The notes: generated by a model from the letters alone, not told the origin. Shown: positions 1 to 9,530, counted from the first letter of the stretch. The stretch is 41,005 nucleotides of DNA from Chitinophaga pinensis (GCA_945902745.1 CAMDNE010000024.1:1-41005); one strand, 5' to 3'. Numbers and translations: made by a program.

Positions 1-1755
1 AGACTTTCGATTATTGATTTATCAGATGCCGGAACACAACCCATGCAATTTGAAAATCTTACTATTTGTTTCAATGGAGAGATTTACAATTACCAAGAAA
101 TAAAAGCGGAACTATCTCTGCTGGGACATCAATTCACTGGTGGATCAGACACAGAAATGATTTTACATGCATTTTCTCAATGGGGAGAAAATTGCCTCCA
201 TAAATTTATTGGAATGTTTGCATTTGTTATTTATGATACACTTGCGAACAACGTATTTATTGCGAGAGATAGAGCTGGGGTCAAACCTTTCTTCTATTAT
301 TTCAAAGATGGATTATTTCTTTTTGCTTCAGAATTAAAAGCATTTCATGAACATCCTGGCTTTGTTAAAAAAATTAGTCTTAATGCTGTTGCGGCATTTA
401 TGCAATATGGAAATGTACCAACACCTCATTGCATTTTCGAAAACTGTTTTAAACTCGAGCCAGGTCATTCAATGATTTTTTCTCTTGAAAAGAAAAACCT
501 CGCTAAAAAACAATATTGGAATGTATACGATGCGTATAACAAACCAAAAACTGCACTTTCATTTGAGGAAGCTAAAATAGAAACTGAGAAAATTCTAAGT
601 TCAGCATGTGAATACCGAATGGTTGCCGATGTCCCTGTTGGTGTTTTTCTAAGTGGTGGATATGATAGTGCATGTGTTACTGCATTGCTTCAGAAAAACC
701 GAACAGAAAAATTAAAAACGTTCACAATTGCTGTTCCAGATATTGGATTGAATGAAGCGCCTTACGCAAAAGAAGTTGCAAAACATTTAGGAACGGATCA
801 CACGGAAATTGAATGCACACAAAAAGATGCAACCGATTTAATTGTAAACCTCCCTTACTATTACGATGAACCTTTTGCTGACAGTAGTGCCATTCCAACA
901 ACATTAGTGAGCATGATGGCGCGAAAACACGTTACGGTTGCATTAAGTGCTGATGCAGGTGATGAAGTTTTTGCTGGCTATAATCGGTATGATTATTTAA
1001 TGCGTTATGGCAAAAAGATGGAAGCAATGCCATCGTTTGTGCGTAAATCAATTGCTGGGATAATGGAGAAAATTCCTTCTGAAAAAATTCCAATTCTTAA
1101 AAACAAATACAATTTTCATAACCGCTACGAGAAGTTGAAAGGTATACTTAGAAATCCTTCTTCCCAGCAAATCATGTTGAGTTTAAGCCAACAATACACA
1201 GACGAACAATTAAAAGATGTGCTTTTGAATCGTTCGATTGAGAGTTTAGAAACAAATTATCTTTCAACTGAATTGTTAAAAGAAAATTATTCGCCTTTGG
1301 CCTACATGATGGCAATCGATTATGAAACATATCTCGTGGACGATATTTTACAAAAAGTAGATCGTGCCACCATGACGGCTAGTTTGGAAGGACGAGAACC
1401 GTTTTTAGATCACCGTGTAATTGAATGGGCAGCTACTTTACCAGATGATTTCAAGTACCATAATGGTGATAAAAAATACATTTTAAAAGAGATTGTGCAT
1501 CACTATCTTCCAAAGGAAATGATGGATCGTCCAAAAATGGGGTTTGCAATTCCTATCGCTCATTGGATGCAAAACGATTTAAGAGAATTGGTTGAGGAGC
1601 ATTTACAAGAAAAAGAAATTAAGGAACAAGGGATTTTTCGATCGGAATTTGTTGAGAAATTGAAAACAGATTTTTTTGGTGGGAAAAAAGAATACGATGT
1701 TAAATTGTGGTATTTATTGATGTTCCAAATGTGGTATGGGAAATGGATGAAATGA
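1..1755 (+). CDS. asnB: Asparagine synthetase, glutamine-hydrolysing (5' end cut by window)
   Basis: The frame is open from base 1, and the residues before the first in-window Met (RLSIIDLSDAGTQP) match the start of the AsnB glutaminase domain. The true start, with the catalytic Cys2, therefore lies outside the window. The glutaminase part shows the NGEIYNY motif. The synthetase part shows the ATP-pyrophosphatase loop SGGYDS (bases 652-669) and the downstream EGREPFLDHR segment typical of the family. The enzyme makes asparagine from aspartate, glutamine and ATP. In Bacteroidota such paralogues are common in O-antigen or capsule clusters, where they may amidate sugar or uronic acid groups. The two glycosyltransferases downstream support that setting. 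Family identity is certain; whether it serves asparagine supply or glycan modification is open. Confidence 0.93.
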   Translation, partial: RLSIIDLSDAGTQPMQFENLTICFNGEIYNYQEIKAELSLLGHQFTGGSDTEMILHAFSQWGENCLHKFIGMFAFVIYDTLANNVFIARDRAGVKPFFYYFKDGLFLFASELKAFHEHPGFVKKISLNAVAAFMQYGNVPTPHCIFENCFKLEPGHSMIFSLEKKNLAKKQYWNVYDAYNKPKTALSFEEAKIETEKILSSACEYRMVADVPVGVFLSGGYDSACVTALLQKNRTEKLKTFTIAVPDIGLNEAPYAKEVAKHLGTDHTEIECTQKDATDLIVNLPYYYDEPFADSSAIPTTLVSMMARKHVTVALSADAGDEVFAGYNRYDYLMRYGKKMEAMPSFVRKSIAGIMEKIPSEKIPILKNKYNFHNRYEKLKGILRNPSSQQIMLSLSQQYTDEQLKDVLLNRSIESLETNYLSTELLKENYSPLAYMMAIDYETYLVDDILQKVDRATMTASLEGREPFLDHRVIEWAATLPDDFKYHNGDKKYILKEIVHHYLPKEMMDRPKMGFAIPIAHWMQNDLRELVEEHLQEKEIKEQGIFRSEFVEKLKTDFFGGKKEYDVKLWYLLMFQMWYGKWMK

Positions 1756-1762
1756 GTGAAGA

Positions 1763-1790
1763 GAGTGATGAGTGATGAGTGATGAGCGAT
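1763..1790. repeat. Four tandem 7-bp units GAGTGAT
   Basis: Three perfect GAGTGAT units and one GAGCGAT lie head to tail just after the asnB stop. A further GAGTGAT is at 1882-1888. The array is intergenic, so slippage would not alter a reading frame directly. At 1795-1807 follows TGAGCTTGTCGAA, the complement of TTCGACAAGCTCA, which I recall as the core of a widespread Bacteroidota intergenic repeat. Confidence 0.7.
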
Positions 1791-1847
1791 GCAATGAGCT
1801 TGTCGAATTGTGATGAGATTAGAACGTATAGTTTATAGTTGAATTTT

Positions 1848-1872
1848 CTATGTGGACTATGTGCCTATGTGG
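1848..1872. repeat. Orphan triple repeat of CTATGTG
   Basis: CTATGTG occurs at 1848-1854, 1857-1863 and 1865-1871, followed by GTTAAAA. The plan (short CTRYG words 8-9 bp apart, then GG and an A-rich tail) is the same as in the repeats that flank the two GxxExxY genes downstream. No gene accompanies this copy. Confidence 0.55.
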
Positions 1873-1922
1873 TTAAAATAAGAGTGATGAGCACTGAGTT
1901 TATAATTTATTTTTGAATTGAA

Positions 1923-3146
1923 TTGATAAAAGTTCTATACATATCTTATGATGGCATGACAGATCCTTTAGGTCAGTCGCAAGTATTGCCCTATTTATCT
2001 GGTTTATCCAAGAAAGGGTATTCTTTTCACTTAATCAGTTTTGAAAAGGAAGAACGTTTTGAACAACATCGAGAACATATTCAAGCCATTTGTGATGCTG
2101 CGGGAATTAATTGGCATCCTTTAAGTTATACGAAAAAACCTCCTTTGCTTTCAACAATTTATGATGTGCAAAGAATGAAACGTTTAGCCCATAAACTTCA
2201 TAAAAAACACACATTTAAAATCACACATTGTCGCAGTTATATAGCTGCTTTGGTTGGTTTGGGAATGAAAAAGAAATATGGAACAAAATTCCTGTTTGAC
2301 ATGCGCGGTTTTTGGGCAAACGAACGTGTTGATGGTAAAATTTGGAATTTGAGTAATCCAATCTTTAAAAGGGTTTACGATTATTTCAAAAAGAAAGAAA
2401 TCCAATTTTTTAGAGAAGCAGATTATACAATTTCTTTAACGTATAACGGTAAAAAAGAGATTGAGAGTTGGAAAGAATTTGGTGAACAGACACCAAAAAT
2501 TGAAGTTATTCCTTGCTGCGTAGATTTAGAATTATTCAATCCGGAAAAAATTAGTGAATCTGATCGATCCAATTTACGGGAAACACTGCACATCGATCCT
2601 ACTGATTTCATTTTAGGATATGTTGGTTCAATTGGAACCTGGTATATGTTATCCGAAATGCTTGATTATTTCAAAATATTGAAAGCTACCAGACCCTCCG
2701 CAAAATTTTTATTTGTTACCGGAGAAAACCCATCTACAATAAATAATAAAGCGCAAGAAAAAGAAATAAAATTAGAAGATATCATCATTACTTCCTGCAG
2801 GCATAGCGATGTTCCATTGAATATTAGTCTATTTAATCATTCAATCTTCTTTATTCGACCAACCTATTCAAAGAAGGCTTCTTCTCCAACAAAGCAAGGA
2901 GAAATAATGGCAATGGGAATTCCGTTGATTTGTAATGCTGGAGTTGGGGATACTGATTTAGTTGTCGAAAAATACCATGCTGGACAAGTGCTGAAGGAGT
3001 TAACAGATGCTGCTTACCTTCAATCTTTTAAAAGTGAATTTAATTTTATAAAATCAAAAACAATCGAAGGAGCTCAAGAATTTTATAGTTTGGAGGAAGG
3101 TGTAAGGAGATATTTGAGCGTTTATGAGAAATTAGTTAAAAAATAA
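1923..3146 (+). CDS. Glycosyltransferase, GT-B fold (GT4-like)
   Basis: A 407-residue protein beginning IKVLYISYDGMTDPLGQSQ, a typical N-terminal strand and glycine loop of GT4-type sugar transferases. The C-terminal half carries PTYSKKASSPTKQGEIMAMG followed by IPLICNAGVGD, the donor-nucleotide binding region of the GT-B fold. It probably adds a sugar to a lipid-linked surface glycan in the cytoplasm. The start is TTG: an in-frame stop lies three codons upstream and the conserved N-terminus leaves no room for a later start. A TATTTTTG box at 1908-1915 would put the transcript start almost on the TTG, but in such AT-rich DNA it may be chance. Donor and acceptor cannot be read from sequence. 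Confidence 0.85.
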   Translation: MIKVLYISYDGMTDPLGQSQVLPYLSGLSKKGYSFHLISFEKEERFEQHREHIQAICDAAGINWHPLSYTKKPPLLSTIYDVQRMKRLAHKLHKKHTFKITHCRSYIAALVGLGMKKKYGTKFLFDMRGFWANERVDGKIWNLSNPIFKRVYDYFKKKEIQFFREADYTISLTYNGKKEIESWKEFGEQTPKIEVIPCCVDLELFNPEKISESDRSNLRETLHIDPTDFILGYVGSIGTWYMLSEMLDYFKILKATRPSAKFLFVTGENPSTINNKAQEKEIKLEDIIITSCRHSDVPLNISLFNHSIFFIRPTYSKKASSPTKQGEIMAMGIPLICNAGVGDTDLVVEKYHAGQVLKELTDAAYLQSFKSEFNFIKSKTIEGAQEFYSLEEGVRRYLSVYEKLVKK

Positions 3147-3147
3147 A

Positions 3148-3168
3148 GGCCACAGATGCACAGATTTT
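3148..3168. repeat. Left arm of perfect 21-bp inverted repeat
   Basis: This arm starts one base after the stop codon of the preceding glycosyltransferase (3144-3146). Its reverse complement is found without mismatch at 3627-3647. The core reads CCACAGATGCACAGATTTT. Together the arms enclose only the GxxExxY gene. Confidence 0.93.
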
Positions 3169-3171
3169 AAC

Positions 3172-3195
3172 TATTAAATAGAAAACTATTTAATA
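3172..3195. terminator. AT-rich perfect hairpin after left arm
   Basis: TATTAAATAG and CTATTTAATA form a 10-bp stem with an AAAA loop. It lies 25 bases after the glycosyltransferase stop and 40 bases before the GxxExxY start. It could end the upstream transcript or be a structural part of the cassette. No long T-run follows, so a terminator role is uncertain. Confidence 0.4.
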
Positions 3196-3235
3196 TTATT
3201 ATGTATCTTCAAGAAGCTATCATTTAAAAATTATT

Positions 3236-3613
3236 ATGCTTATTGAATATCTGAATAAAGATCTTACATACGAAATCATTGGGAAATGTTTTGAAGTTCA
3301 TAATAATTTAGGTCCAGGTTTTCTAGAAATTGTATACAAAGATGCTTTGCAATATGAATTTTCGGAATCAAATATTCCTTTTGAAAGAGAAGTTCAGTAT
3401 AATGTAACCTATAAAGATATTGTCCTACCCCATCAGTTTTATGCTGATTTTGTAGTTTTCAATTCAATTATATTAGAAGTTAAAGCAATTTCCACAATAA
3501 CAGATGAATCAATTGCTCAAACAATCAATTATCTCAAAGTTTCAGAAAATAGAATTGGATTAATCGTAAACTTTGGAGAAAAAAGCCTGAAAACAAAACG
3601 ATTAATTTATTAA
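3236..3613 (+). CDS. GxxExxY family protein, PD-(D/E)XK nuclease-like (copy 1)
   Basis: A 125-residue protein with the hallmark motif GFLEIVY (Gly28, Glu31, Tyr34). It then has Asp71 and E81-V-K83, the D...ExK arrangement of the PD-(D/E)XK nuclease superfamily. Conserved Gln95 and Tyr99 lie in the following helix. The family is known as GxxExxY (I recall TIGR04256 / PDDEXK_3), and no function is established to my knowledge. All presumed catalytic residues are present, so it is probably not a decayed copy. It shares the fold and motif order with the gene at 5147-5527, but the proteins are divergent. It sits alone inside a perfect 21-bp inverted repeat, with no partner gene. The start is ATG at 3236. 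Confidence 0.87.
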   Translation: MLIEYLNKDLTYEIIGKCFEVHNNLGPGFLEIVYKDALQYEFSESNIPFEREVQYNVTYKDIVLPHQFYADFVVFNSIILEVKAISTITDESIAQTINYLKVSENRIGLIVNFGEKSLKTKRLIY

Positions 3614-3626
3614 AAAACAGAAAATA

Positions 3627-3647
3627 AAAATCTGTGCATCTGTGGCC
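3627..3647. repeat. Right arm of perfect 21-bp inverted repeat
   Basis: Exact reverse complement of 3148-3168. It contains two CTGTG words at 3632 and 3640, eight bases apart, followed by GGCC and an A-rich tail reading AAAACTAA. It lies 14 bases after the GxxExxY stop. Confidence 0.93.
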
Positions 3648-3771
3648 AAAACTAAATTTCAACTTATACTTCGGTGGGATTTTTTTGTTAAATCGATAAA
3701 TCTTAAAGTTTTAGGTAATAGAAATAAATGCCGTAATAATCAAAAACATAAAATGCTTAACTTCGCTTTCA

Positions 3772-4839
3772 ATGTCTAAAACAATATTCTTTCTAGTTCC
3801 TTATCCAAAAGGTGAAGCGCCGTCTCAACGTTTTCGTTTTGAACAATATATACCCTTTCTAGAAGAAAAAGGATATACCATCGAAATTCATTCTTTTTAC
3901 ACCTATAAAACGTGGCAATCATTATACAACGGAAGTACTTTAACAAAAATGTGGGGAGTTGTTTCTAGTTTCTTCAGACGTTTTAGCTTGTTATTTAAAC
4001 TGCATAAAGCTGATCAGCTTTTCATTCATAGAGAAGTCGCACATGTTGGACCTCCTATTTTTGAATGGATTATTGCGAAAATTCTACGCAAAAAATATAT
4101 TTATGATTTTGATGATGCAATATGGCTTCCTAATTACAGCGAATCAAATGCTCGTTTTCATCGCCTAAAAGCATATTGGAAAGTGAATTATTGCATGAAA
4201 TGGGCATCTAAAATTTCAGCTGGAAATGATTATTTGGCCAATTATGCAAAGAATTATAATTCAAATGTTCAAATTATTCCAACTACTATTGACACCGAGT
4301 TTCATCATTCGATTACTTGCAATCATGAACAAAGTAAAACTGTCATTGGGTGGACTGGCACACACACGACAATGCATTATTTGAATGAATTAATTCCTGT
4401 TTTAAAAGAATTGGAACAAACGTATGATTTTACTTTCTTAGTTATTTCCAATGAGAAACCAACATTTGAATTGCGCTCATTACAGTTCAAAAAATGGCAA
4501 AAAGAAACTGAAATAGTGGATTTGGCAAAAATGAATATTGGTGTGATGCCGTTACAAAAAGATATTTGGTCCGAGGGGAAATGTGGTTTTAAAGGGTTAC
4601 AATATATGGCGCTCGAAATTCCAACTATTATGTCTCCAGTGGGTGTAAATACCGCAATTGTTCAAGATGGGATCAATGGGTTTATTGCGAGCTCACTTGA
4701 GGAATGGAAAGAAAAATTAATACTTCTTCTAACGGACAAAGAATTAAGAAAAAACCTTGGCAAAGCAGGAAGAAAAACGGTTGAGGAACGATATTCAGTT
4801 AAGGCGAATCAAGAAAAATATTTGGAACTTTTTAATTAA
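3772..4839 (+). CDS. Glycosyltransferase family protein (GT4-like)
   Basis: A 355-residue protein beginning KTIFFLVPYPKGEAPSQRFR, typical of a Bacteroidota glycosyltransferase group in polysaccharide clusters. The middle holds IYDFDDAIWLP (acceptor side). The second Rossmann half starts at VIGWTGTHTT and has the donor-binding segment GKCGFKGLQYMALEIPTI with a Glu near the end. A signal peptide or membrane segment is absent, so it is cytoplasmic or peripheral. It is separated from the upstream transferase by the GxxExxY cassette, so the two were probably neighbours before insertion. A near-consensus -7 box TAACTTCG at 3758-3765 would give a nearly leaderless transcript. The sugar specificity is unknown. 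Confidence 0.83.
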   Translation: MSKTIFFLVPYPKGEAPSQRFRFEQYIPFLEEKGYTIEIHSFYTYKTWQSLYNGSTLTKMWGVVSSFFRRFSLLFKLHKADQLFIHREVAHVGPPIFEWIIAKILRKKYIYDFDDAIWLPNYSESNARFHRLKAYWKVNYCMKWASKISAGNDYLANYAKNYNSNVQIIPTTIDTEFHHSITCNHEQSKTVIGWTGTHTTMHYLNELIPVLKELEQTYDFTFLVISNEKPTFELRSLQFKKWQKETEIVDLAKMNIGVMPLQKDIWSEGKCGFKGLQYMALEIPTIMSPVGVNTAIVQDGINGFIASSLEEWKEKLILLLTDKELRKNLGKAGRKTVEERYSVKANQEKYLELFN

Positions 4840-4847
4840 ATTTACTT

Positions 4848-4873
4848 CCCGCGGAAAAGGCAGAAAACCGCAG
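4848..4873. repeat. Left outer arm of imperfect 26-bp inverted repeat
   Basis: This segment, reverse-complemented, matches 5590-5615 at 20 of 26 positions by my alignment. Both carry the CTGCG...GCGGG theme. It begins nine bases after the glycosyltransferase stop. It is the outermost repeat on the left of the second GxxExxY gene. Confidence 0.65.
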
Positions 4874-4883
4874 AAACTAAAAA

Positions 4884-5026
4884 GTCAGTATATTCAATGA
4901 ACATCTGCGTATTCTGCGGGAAAACTAACTACTAAAATTTAATTACAACAGTCAATATATTCAATCAACATCTGCGTATTTCAACGTATTCTGCGGGAAA
5001 ACTAACTGCTAAAATTTAATTACAAC
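4884..5026. repeat. Two tandem 66/76-bp direct repeats with CTGCG core
   Basis: Unit 1 (4884-4949) and unit 2 (4951-5026) both read GTCARTATATTCAATSAAC, then ATCTGCGTATT...CTGCGGGAAAACTAACT and end AAAATTTAATTACAAC. They differ at three single bases and by a 10-bp insertion in the core of unit 2, itself a partial duplication of the core. A weaker related stretch follows at about 5034-5060. These repeats fill most of the 307-base gap at 4840-5146; no gene is seen there. Confidence 0.9.
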
Positions 5027-5146
5027 TTCAAAAGCTCTGTGTATTTCTGAGTTTTCTCTCTGATTAACTTTTTTGAATTTTCACTTGTTTTAACTCTTCT
5101 TTTCATGTAACTTCCGTAAACTAACTAAAATATTCTTCAAATAATT

Positions 5147-5527
5147 ATGACTGAAAATGAAATTTCCTACAAAATTCGTGGGGCAATTTACAATGTGTAT
5201 GCTGCACTTGGGCCAGGCCTATTAGAATCAGCTTATGAGGCAACATTAATCTATGAACTCCAAGAAAAAGGTTTAAATGTAAAAGCTCAAGTTCCTCTTC
5301 CAATAATTTACAATGAGGTAAAACTTGAAGTTGGGTATCGGATAGATTTACTTGTCAATGAAAAAGTTATAATTGAAATTAAATCTGTTGAAAATTTAAA
5401 TCCTGTTCATCATAAACAAGTATTAACTTATTTAAAATTATCTGGTATCAAACTCGGAATTCTTGTAAATTTCAACACAGATAACATTTTTGACGGAATG
5501 TTCAGAAAAGTAAATAATCTTAAATGA
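5147..5527 (+). CDS. GxxExxY family protein, PD-(D/E)XK nuclease-like (copy 2)
   Basis: A 126-residue protein with GLLESAY (Gly24, Glu27, Tyr30), Asp67 in YRIDLLV and E77-I-K79 in VIIEIKSVE, then HHKQVLTYLKL with Gln91. This is the full PD-(D/E)XK-type set in the order seen in the first copy. Identity to the first copy is limited, so this is not a recent duplication. Members are small, and a lone nuclease core with no DNA-binding domain is normal for the family. No function is established that I know of. The gene stands alone between glycosyltransferase and rdgB, surrounded on both sides by CTGCG-type repeats. The start is ATG, about 120 bases after the last direct repeat. Confidence 0.88.
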   Translation: MTENEISYKIRGAIYNVYAALGPGLLESAYEATLIYELQEKGLNVKAQVPLPIIYNEVKLEVGYRIDLLVNEKVIIEIKSVENLNPVHHKQVLTYLKLSGIKLGILVNFNTDNIFDGMFRKVNNLK

Positions 5528-5589
5528 TCCAAAATATCTGCGTATTTCCATGGGAAAGTAATGGACAAATGATAATAACAACAAAATCT

Positions 5590-5615
5590 CTGCGCATTTC
5601 AGCGATTTCAGCGGG
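5590..5615. repeat. Right outer arm of imperfect 26-bp inverted repeat
   Basis: Three related words (CTGCGCATTT, CAGCGATTT, CAGCGGG) make up this arm, which pairs with 4848-4873. Another copy of the theme, ATCTGCGTATTTC, is at 5536-5548 just after the GxxExxY stop. Confidence 0.65.
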
Positions 5616-5663
5616 AAAAACTCTTAACTTAAAAGATTAATCTTTCTTATTCAAAATAGTCAA

Positions 5664-5671
5664 TAACTTTG
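5664..5671 (+). promoter_or_regulatory. -7 box TAACTTTG upstream of rdgB
   Basis: A perfect match to the Bacteroidota -7 consensus TAnnTTTG, 17 bases before the rdgB ATG. No TTG is seen at the usual -33 distance. A 14-bp palindrome AAAGATTAATCTTT (5632-5645) lies at about -33. Confidence 0.55.
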
Positions 5672-5688
5672 TCCAAAAAGCTTCTCTC

Positions 5689-6267
5689 ATGAAACTAATT
5701 TTCGCCACACATAATCACAATAAAGCAAAAGAAATCCAATCTCTTGTGCCCGTAGGAATTCAAGTACTAACGTTAGACGATATCGAATGTTTTGATGAAA
5801 TACCAGAGACTTCCTCAACTTTGGAAGGAAATGCCAATCAAAAGATGCAGTTCATTATTGATCATTATAATGTGAATTGTTTTGCAGATGATACAGGCTT
5901 GGAGATTGAAGCGCTAAATGGCGAACCAGGAGTTTATTCTGCACGTTATGCAGGTGAAATGAAAGATCCAAATCAAAATATGGAACTTGCACTTTCCAAA
6001 CTGAATGGAGTTGAAGATCGATCTGCGCGTTTTCGAACCGTAATAGCATTATTTTGGCAAGGGGGAAAATATCAGTTTGAAGGAATTGTAAATGGTAAAA
6101 TAACTCTTTCAAAATCTGGAAAAGATGGTTTCGGCTACGACCCAATTTTTGAACCTGAGAATTGTGGTAAAACCTTCGCTGAAATGAATTTATCAGAAAA
6201 AAATCTAGTAAGTCACCGAGCACGGGCATTTGCCAAAATGATTGAATTTTTAAACCAACAGAAGTAA
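5689..6267 (+). CDS. rdgB: XTP/dITP diphosphatase (RdgB/HAM1 family)
   Basis: A 192-residue cytoplasmic enzyme that hydrolyses non-canonical purine NTPs (ITP, dITP, XTP) to monophosphate and pyrophosphate, keeping them out of DNA and RNA. The N-terminal substrate loop reads IFATHNHNKAKEI (T/SxNxxK motif). FADDTGLEIEALNGEPGVYSARYAG carries the metal-binding acidic residues, and GKDGFGYDPIFEP with a later SHRARAF completes the fingerprint. Length and start fit the family. It is monocistronic here, with its own -7 box, and the next gene has a separate promoter. Confidence 0.96.
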   Translation: MKLIFATHNHNKAKEIQSLVPVGIQVLTLDDIECFDEIPETSSTLEGNANQKMQFIIDHYNVNCFADDTGLEIEALNGEPGVYSARYAGEMKDPNQNMELALSKLNGVEDRSARFRTVIALFWQGGKYQFEGIVNGKITLSKSGKDGFGYDPIFEPENCGKTFAEMNLSEKNLVSHRARAFAKMIEFLNQQK

Positions 6268-6294
6268 GAAAAGTCAACATTTACAACTCAATAA

Positions 6295-8592
<2,298 letters not shown>

Positions 8593-8608
8593 AAATCCTT
8601 ATAAAGTA

Positions 8609-8640
8609 ACATCCCAGAAACAACATGCTTTTTGGGATGT
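8609..8640 (+). terminator. 12-bp hairpin after icd
   Basis: The arms ACATCCCAGAAA and TTTTTGGGATGT pair over 12 positions (one G-U) around an 8-base loop, 17 bases past the icd stop. No long T-run follows on the plus strand. It lies between convergent genes and may serve both. Confidence 0.65.
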
Positions 8641-8698
8641 AATTTATCTCTTGTCTTTAATTACCTAAATTGATTATCTCAATCTGGTTCAATTAACG

Positions 8699-9298
8699 TT
8701 AAAATTTAGATTCAATTTCATCGATAGCTCTAACTCCAAAGCCATCATTTGACCAGCATTTAAGTTGATTACCTGATTGATAAGCAAAGGAAGGATACTT
8801 ATGTTTTGATAAAGCGGATATTGCTTCATTATTCTTTGCCAAACGACTTACTATTTCCCCACCTGTTTGTTTTGAATACCACTCAATGGAAGATGAGTCA
8901 CCATTGCATATAATGTATTCAATTATAATTTTTGGATTTCTCTTTTTTAATCTTTTCATTCGTACTATTGATTCAGCACAAAATGGACAGCCTGGTATGC
9001 TAATAACTATTAATCGATTACTTTTTATTTCATCCAATTCTTTCGTTTTAGCTACCACCTCTGCATTATTTGAAAAATCTCCTTCATAGATAGGAGCATA
9101 TGCAAAATAAGCAAAGAAAAAAGAAGCGGTTAAAAAAGATATTGCTATCCTTTTTAACCATTTTCTTTTAATCTTAATTTTTTTAAATATATAAATTGAA
9201 ATTGTTAACCCTAAAATTATCACCAAAATGTATGGCAATGATTTTGATAAAGTCCAACTAAAACCAATATTCAAGAAACTATTTTCAAAAAAATTCAC
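8699..9298 (-). CDS. Membrane-anchored thioredoxin-fold protein with CPFC motif
   Basis: A 199-residue protein. Two hydrophobic segments (about residues 20-40 and 50-68) are separated by a lysine-rich loop, followed by a thioredoxin-like domain. The active site is C104-P-F-C107 in the context ISIPGCPFCAES, and a likely cis-proline is Pro169 in KYPSFAY. The fold and motif point to a thiol-disulphide oxidoreductase. If the lysine-rich loop is cytoplasmic, both the N-terminus and the catalytic domain face the periplasm. The start is GTG and lies 10 bases after the stop of the upstream Cys-rich lipoprotein, with no ATG available before the active site. Co-transcription with two four-cysteine lipoproteins suggests, but does not show, that these are its substrates. 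The physiological role is unknown. Confidence 0.72.
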   Translation of the reverse strand: MNFFENSFLNIGFSWTLSKSLPYILVIILGLTISIYIFKKIKIKRKWLKRIAISFLTASFFFAYFAYAPIYEGDFSNNAEVVAKTKELDEIKSNRLIVISIPGCPFCAESIVRMKRLKKRNPKIIIEYIICNGDSSSIEWYSKQTGGEIVSRLAKNNEAISALSKHKYPSFAYQSGNQLKCWSNDGFGVRAIDEIESKF

Positions 9299-9308
9299 AG
9301 AAATAGAT

Positions 9309-9506
9309 TTATTTCAATTCACAAGAAACAACTATTCCAAAAAGTGATGCATCATTAAGGTCACAAGACTTTTTTGCATTTGCCTTAGTATCAGTTATCG
9401 TCGTTGTAGAGATAACTGTTCCTCCTGTTGAACACTCACATGTGTGGTCTTTTTTACAAGACATCAAAAAAACTGTGAAACAAGCGATTGCTATTATTTT
9501 TTTCAT
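9309..9506 (-). CDS. Small four-cysteine lipoprotein (copy 1)
   Basis: A 65-residue protein. It has an MKKIIAIA signal peptide and lipobox ending LMSC17, with KK right after the lipidated cysteine as is common in Bacteroidota lipoproteins. The mature part has four more cysteines: Cys23, Cys25, Cys48 and Cys62. The pattern SCKK(D/E)xxCxC...C...C is the same as in the gene at 9578-9766, so the two are tandem paralogues. It is probably an outer-membrane or periplasm-facing lipoprotein stabilised by two disulphides. Function is unknown. It is followed after 10 bases by the thioredoxin-fold gene. A terminator between the two lipoprotein genes suggests separate or read-through transcription. Confidence 0.78.
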   Translation of the reverse strand: MKKIIAIACFTVFLMSCKKDHTCECSTGGTVISTTTITDTKANAKKSCDLNDASLFGIVVSCELK

Positions 9507-9530
9507 ATTCTTATTGTTAAATTATAATTT

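Larger units (their letters stand above)
3148..3647. mobile_element. Candidate 500-bp repeat-bounded GxxExxY cassette
   Basis: A perfect 21-bp inverted repeat bounds a single complete gene and little else. The cassette fills the gap between two glycosyltransferase genes and leaves both intact. I see no transposase and no obvious target-site duplication, so calling it mobile is inference from architecture and from the similar second cassette at 4848-5615. Confidence 0.45.
4848..5615. mobile_element. Candidate 770-bp repeat-bounded GxxExxY cassette (second)
   Basis: Outer imperfect inverted arms (4848-4873, 5590-5615), inner direct repeats (4884-5026) and a further CTGCGTATTTC copy at 5538-5548 enclose one intact GxxExxY gene. 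No transposase or integrase is present. The parallel with 3148-3647 is the main reason to treat it as a unit. Confidence 0.4.

Noticed and set aside
1763-1790. Phase-variable repeat tract
   Set aside because: Units are intergenic, few and partly degenerate; no promoter spacing or reading frame obviously depends on them.
4884-5026. CRISPR array
   Set aside because: Only two units, 66 and 76 bp long, directly adjoining with no spacers and no cas genes nearby.
3148-5615. Toxin-antitoxin or restriction system
   Set aside because: Each GxxExxY gene stands alone with no partner antitoxin, methyltransferase or specificity gene.
5855-6280. Minus-strand 141-residue reading frame
   Set aside because: Entirely antisense to rdgB, whose motifs are unmistakable.
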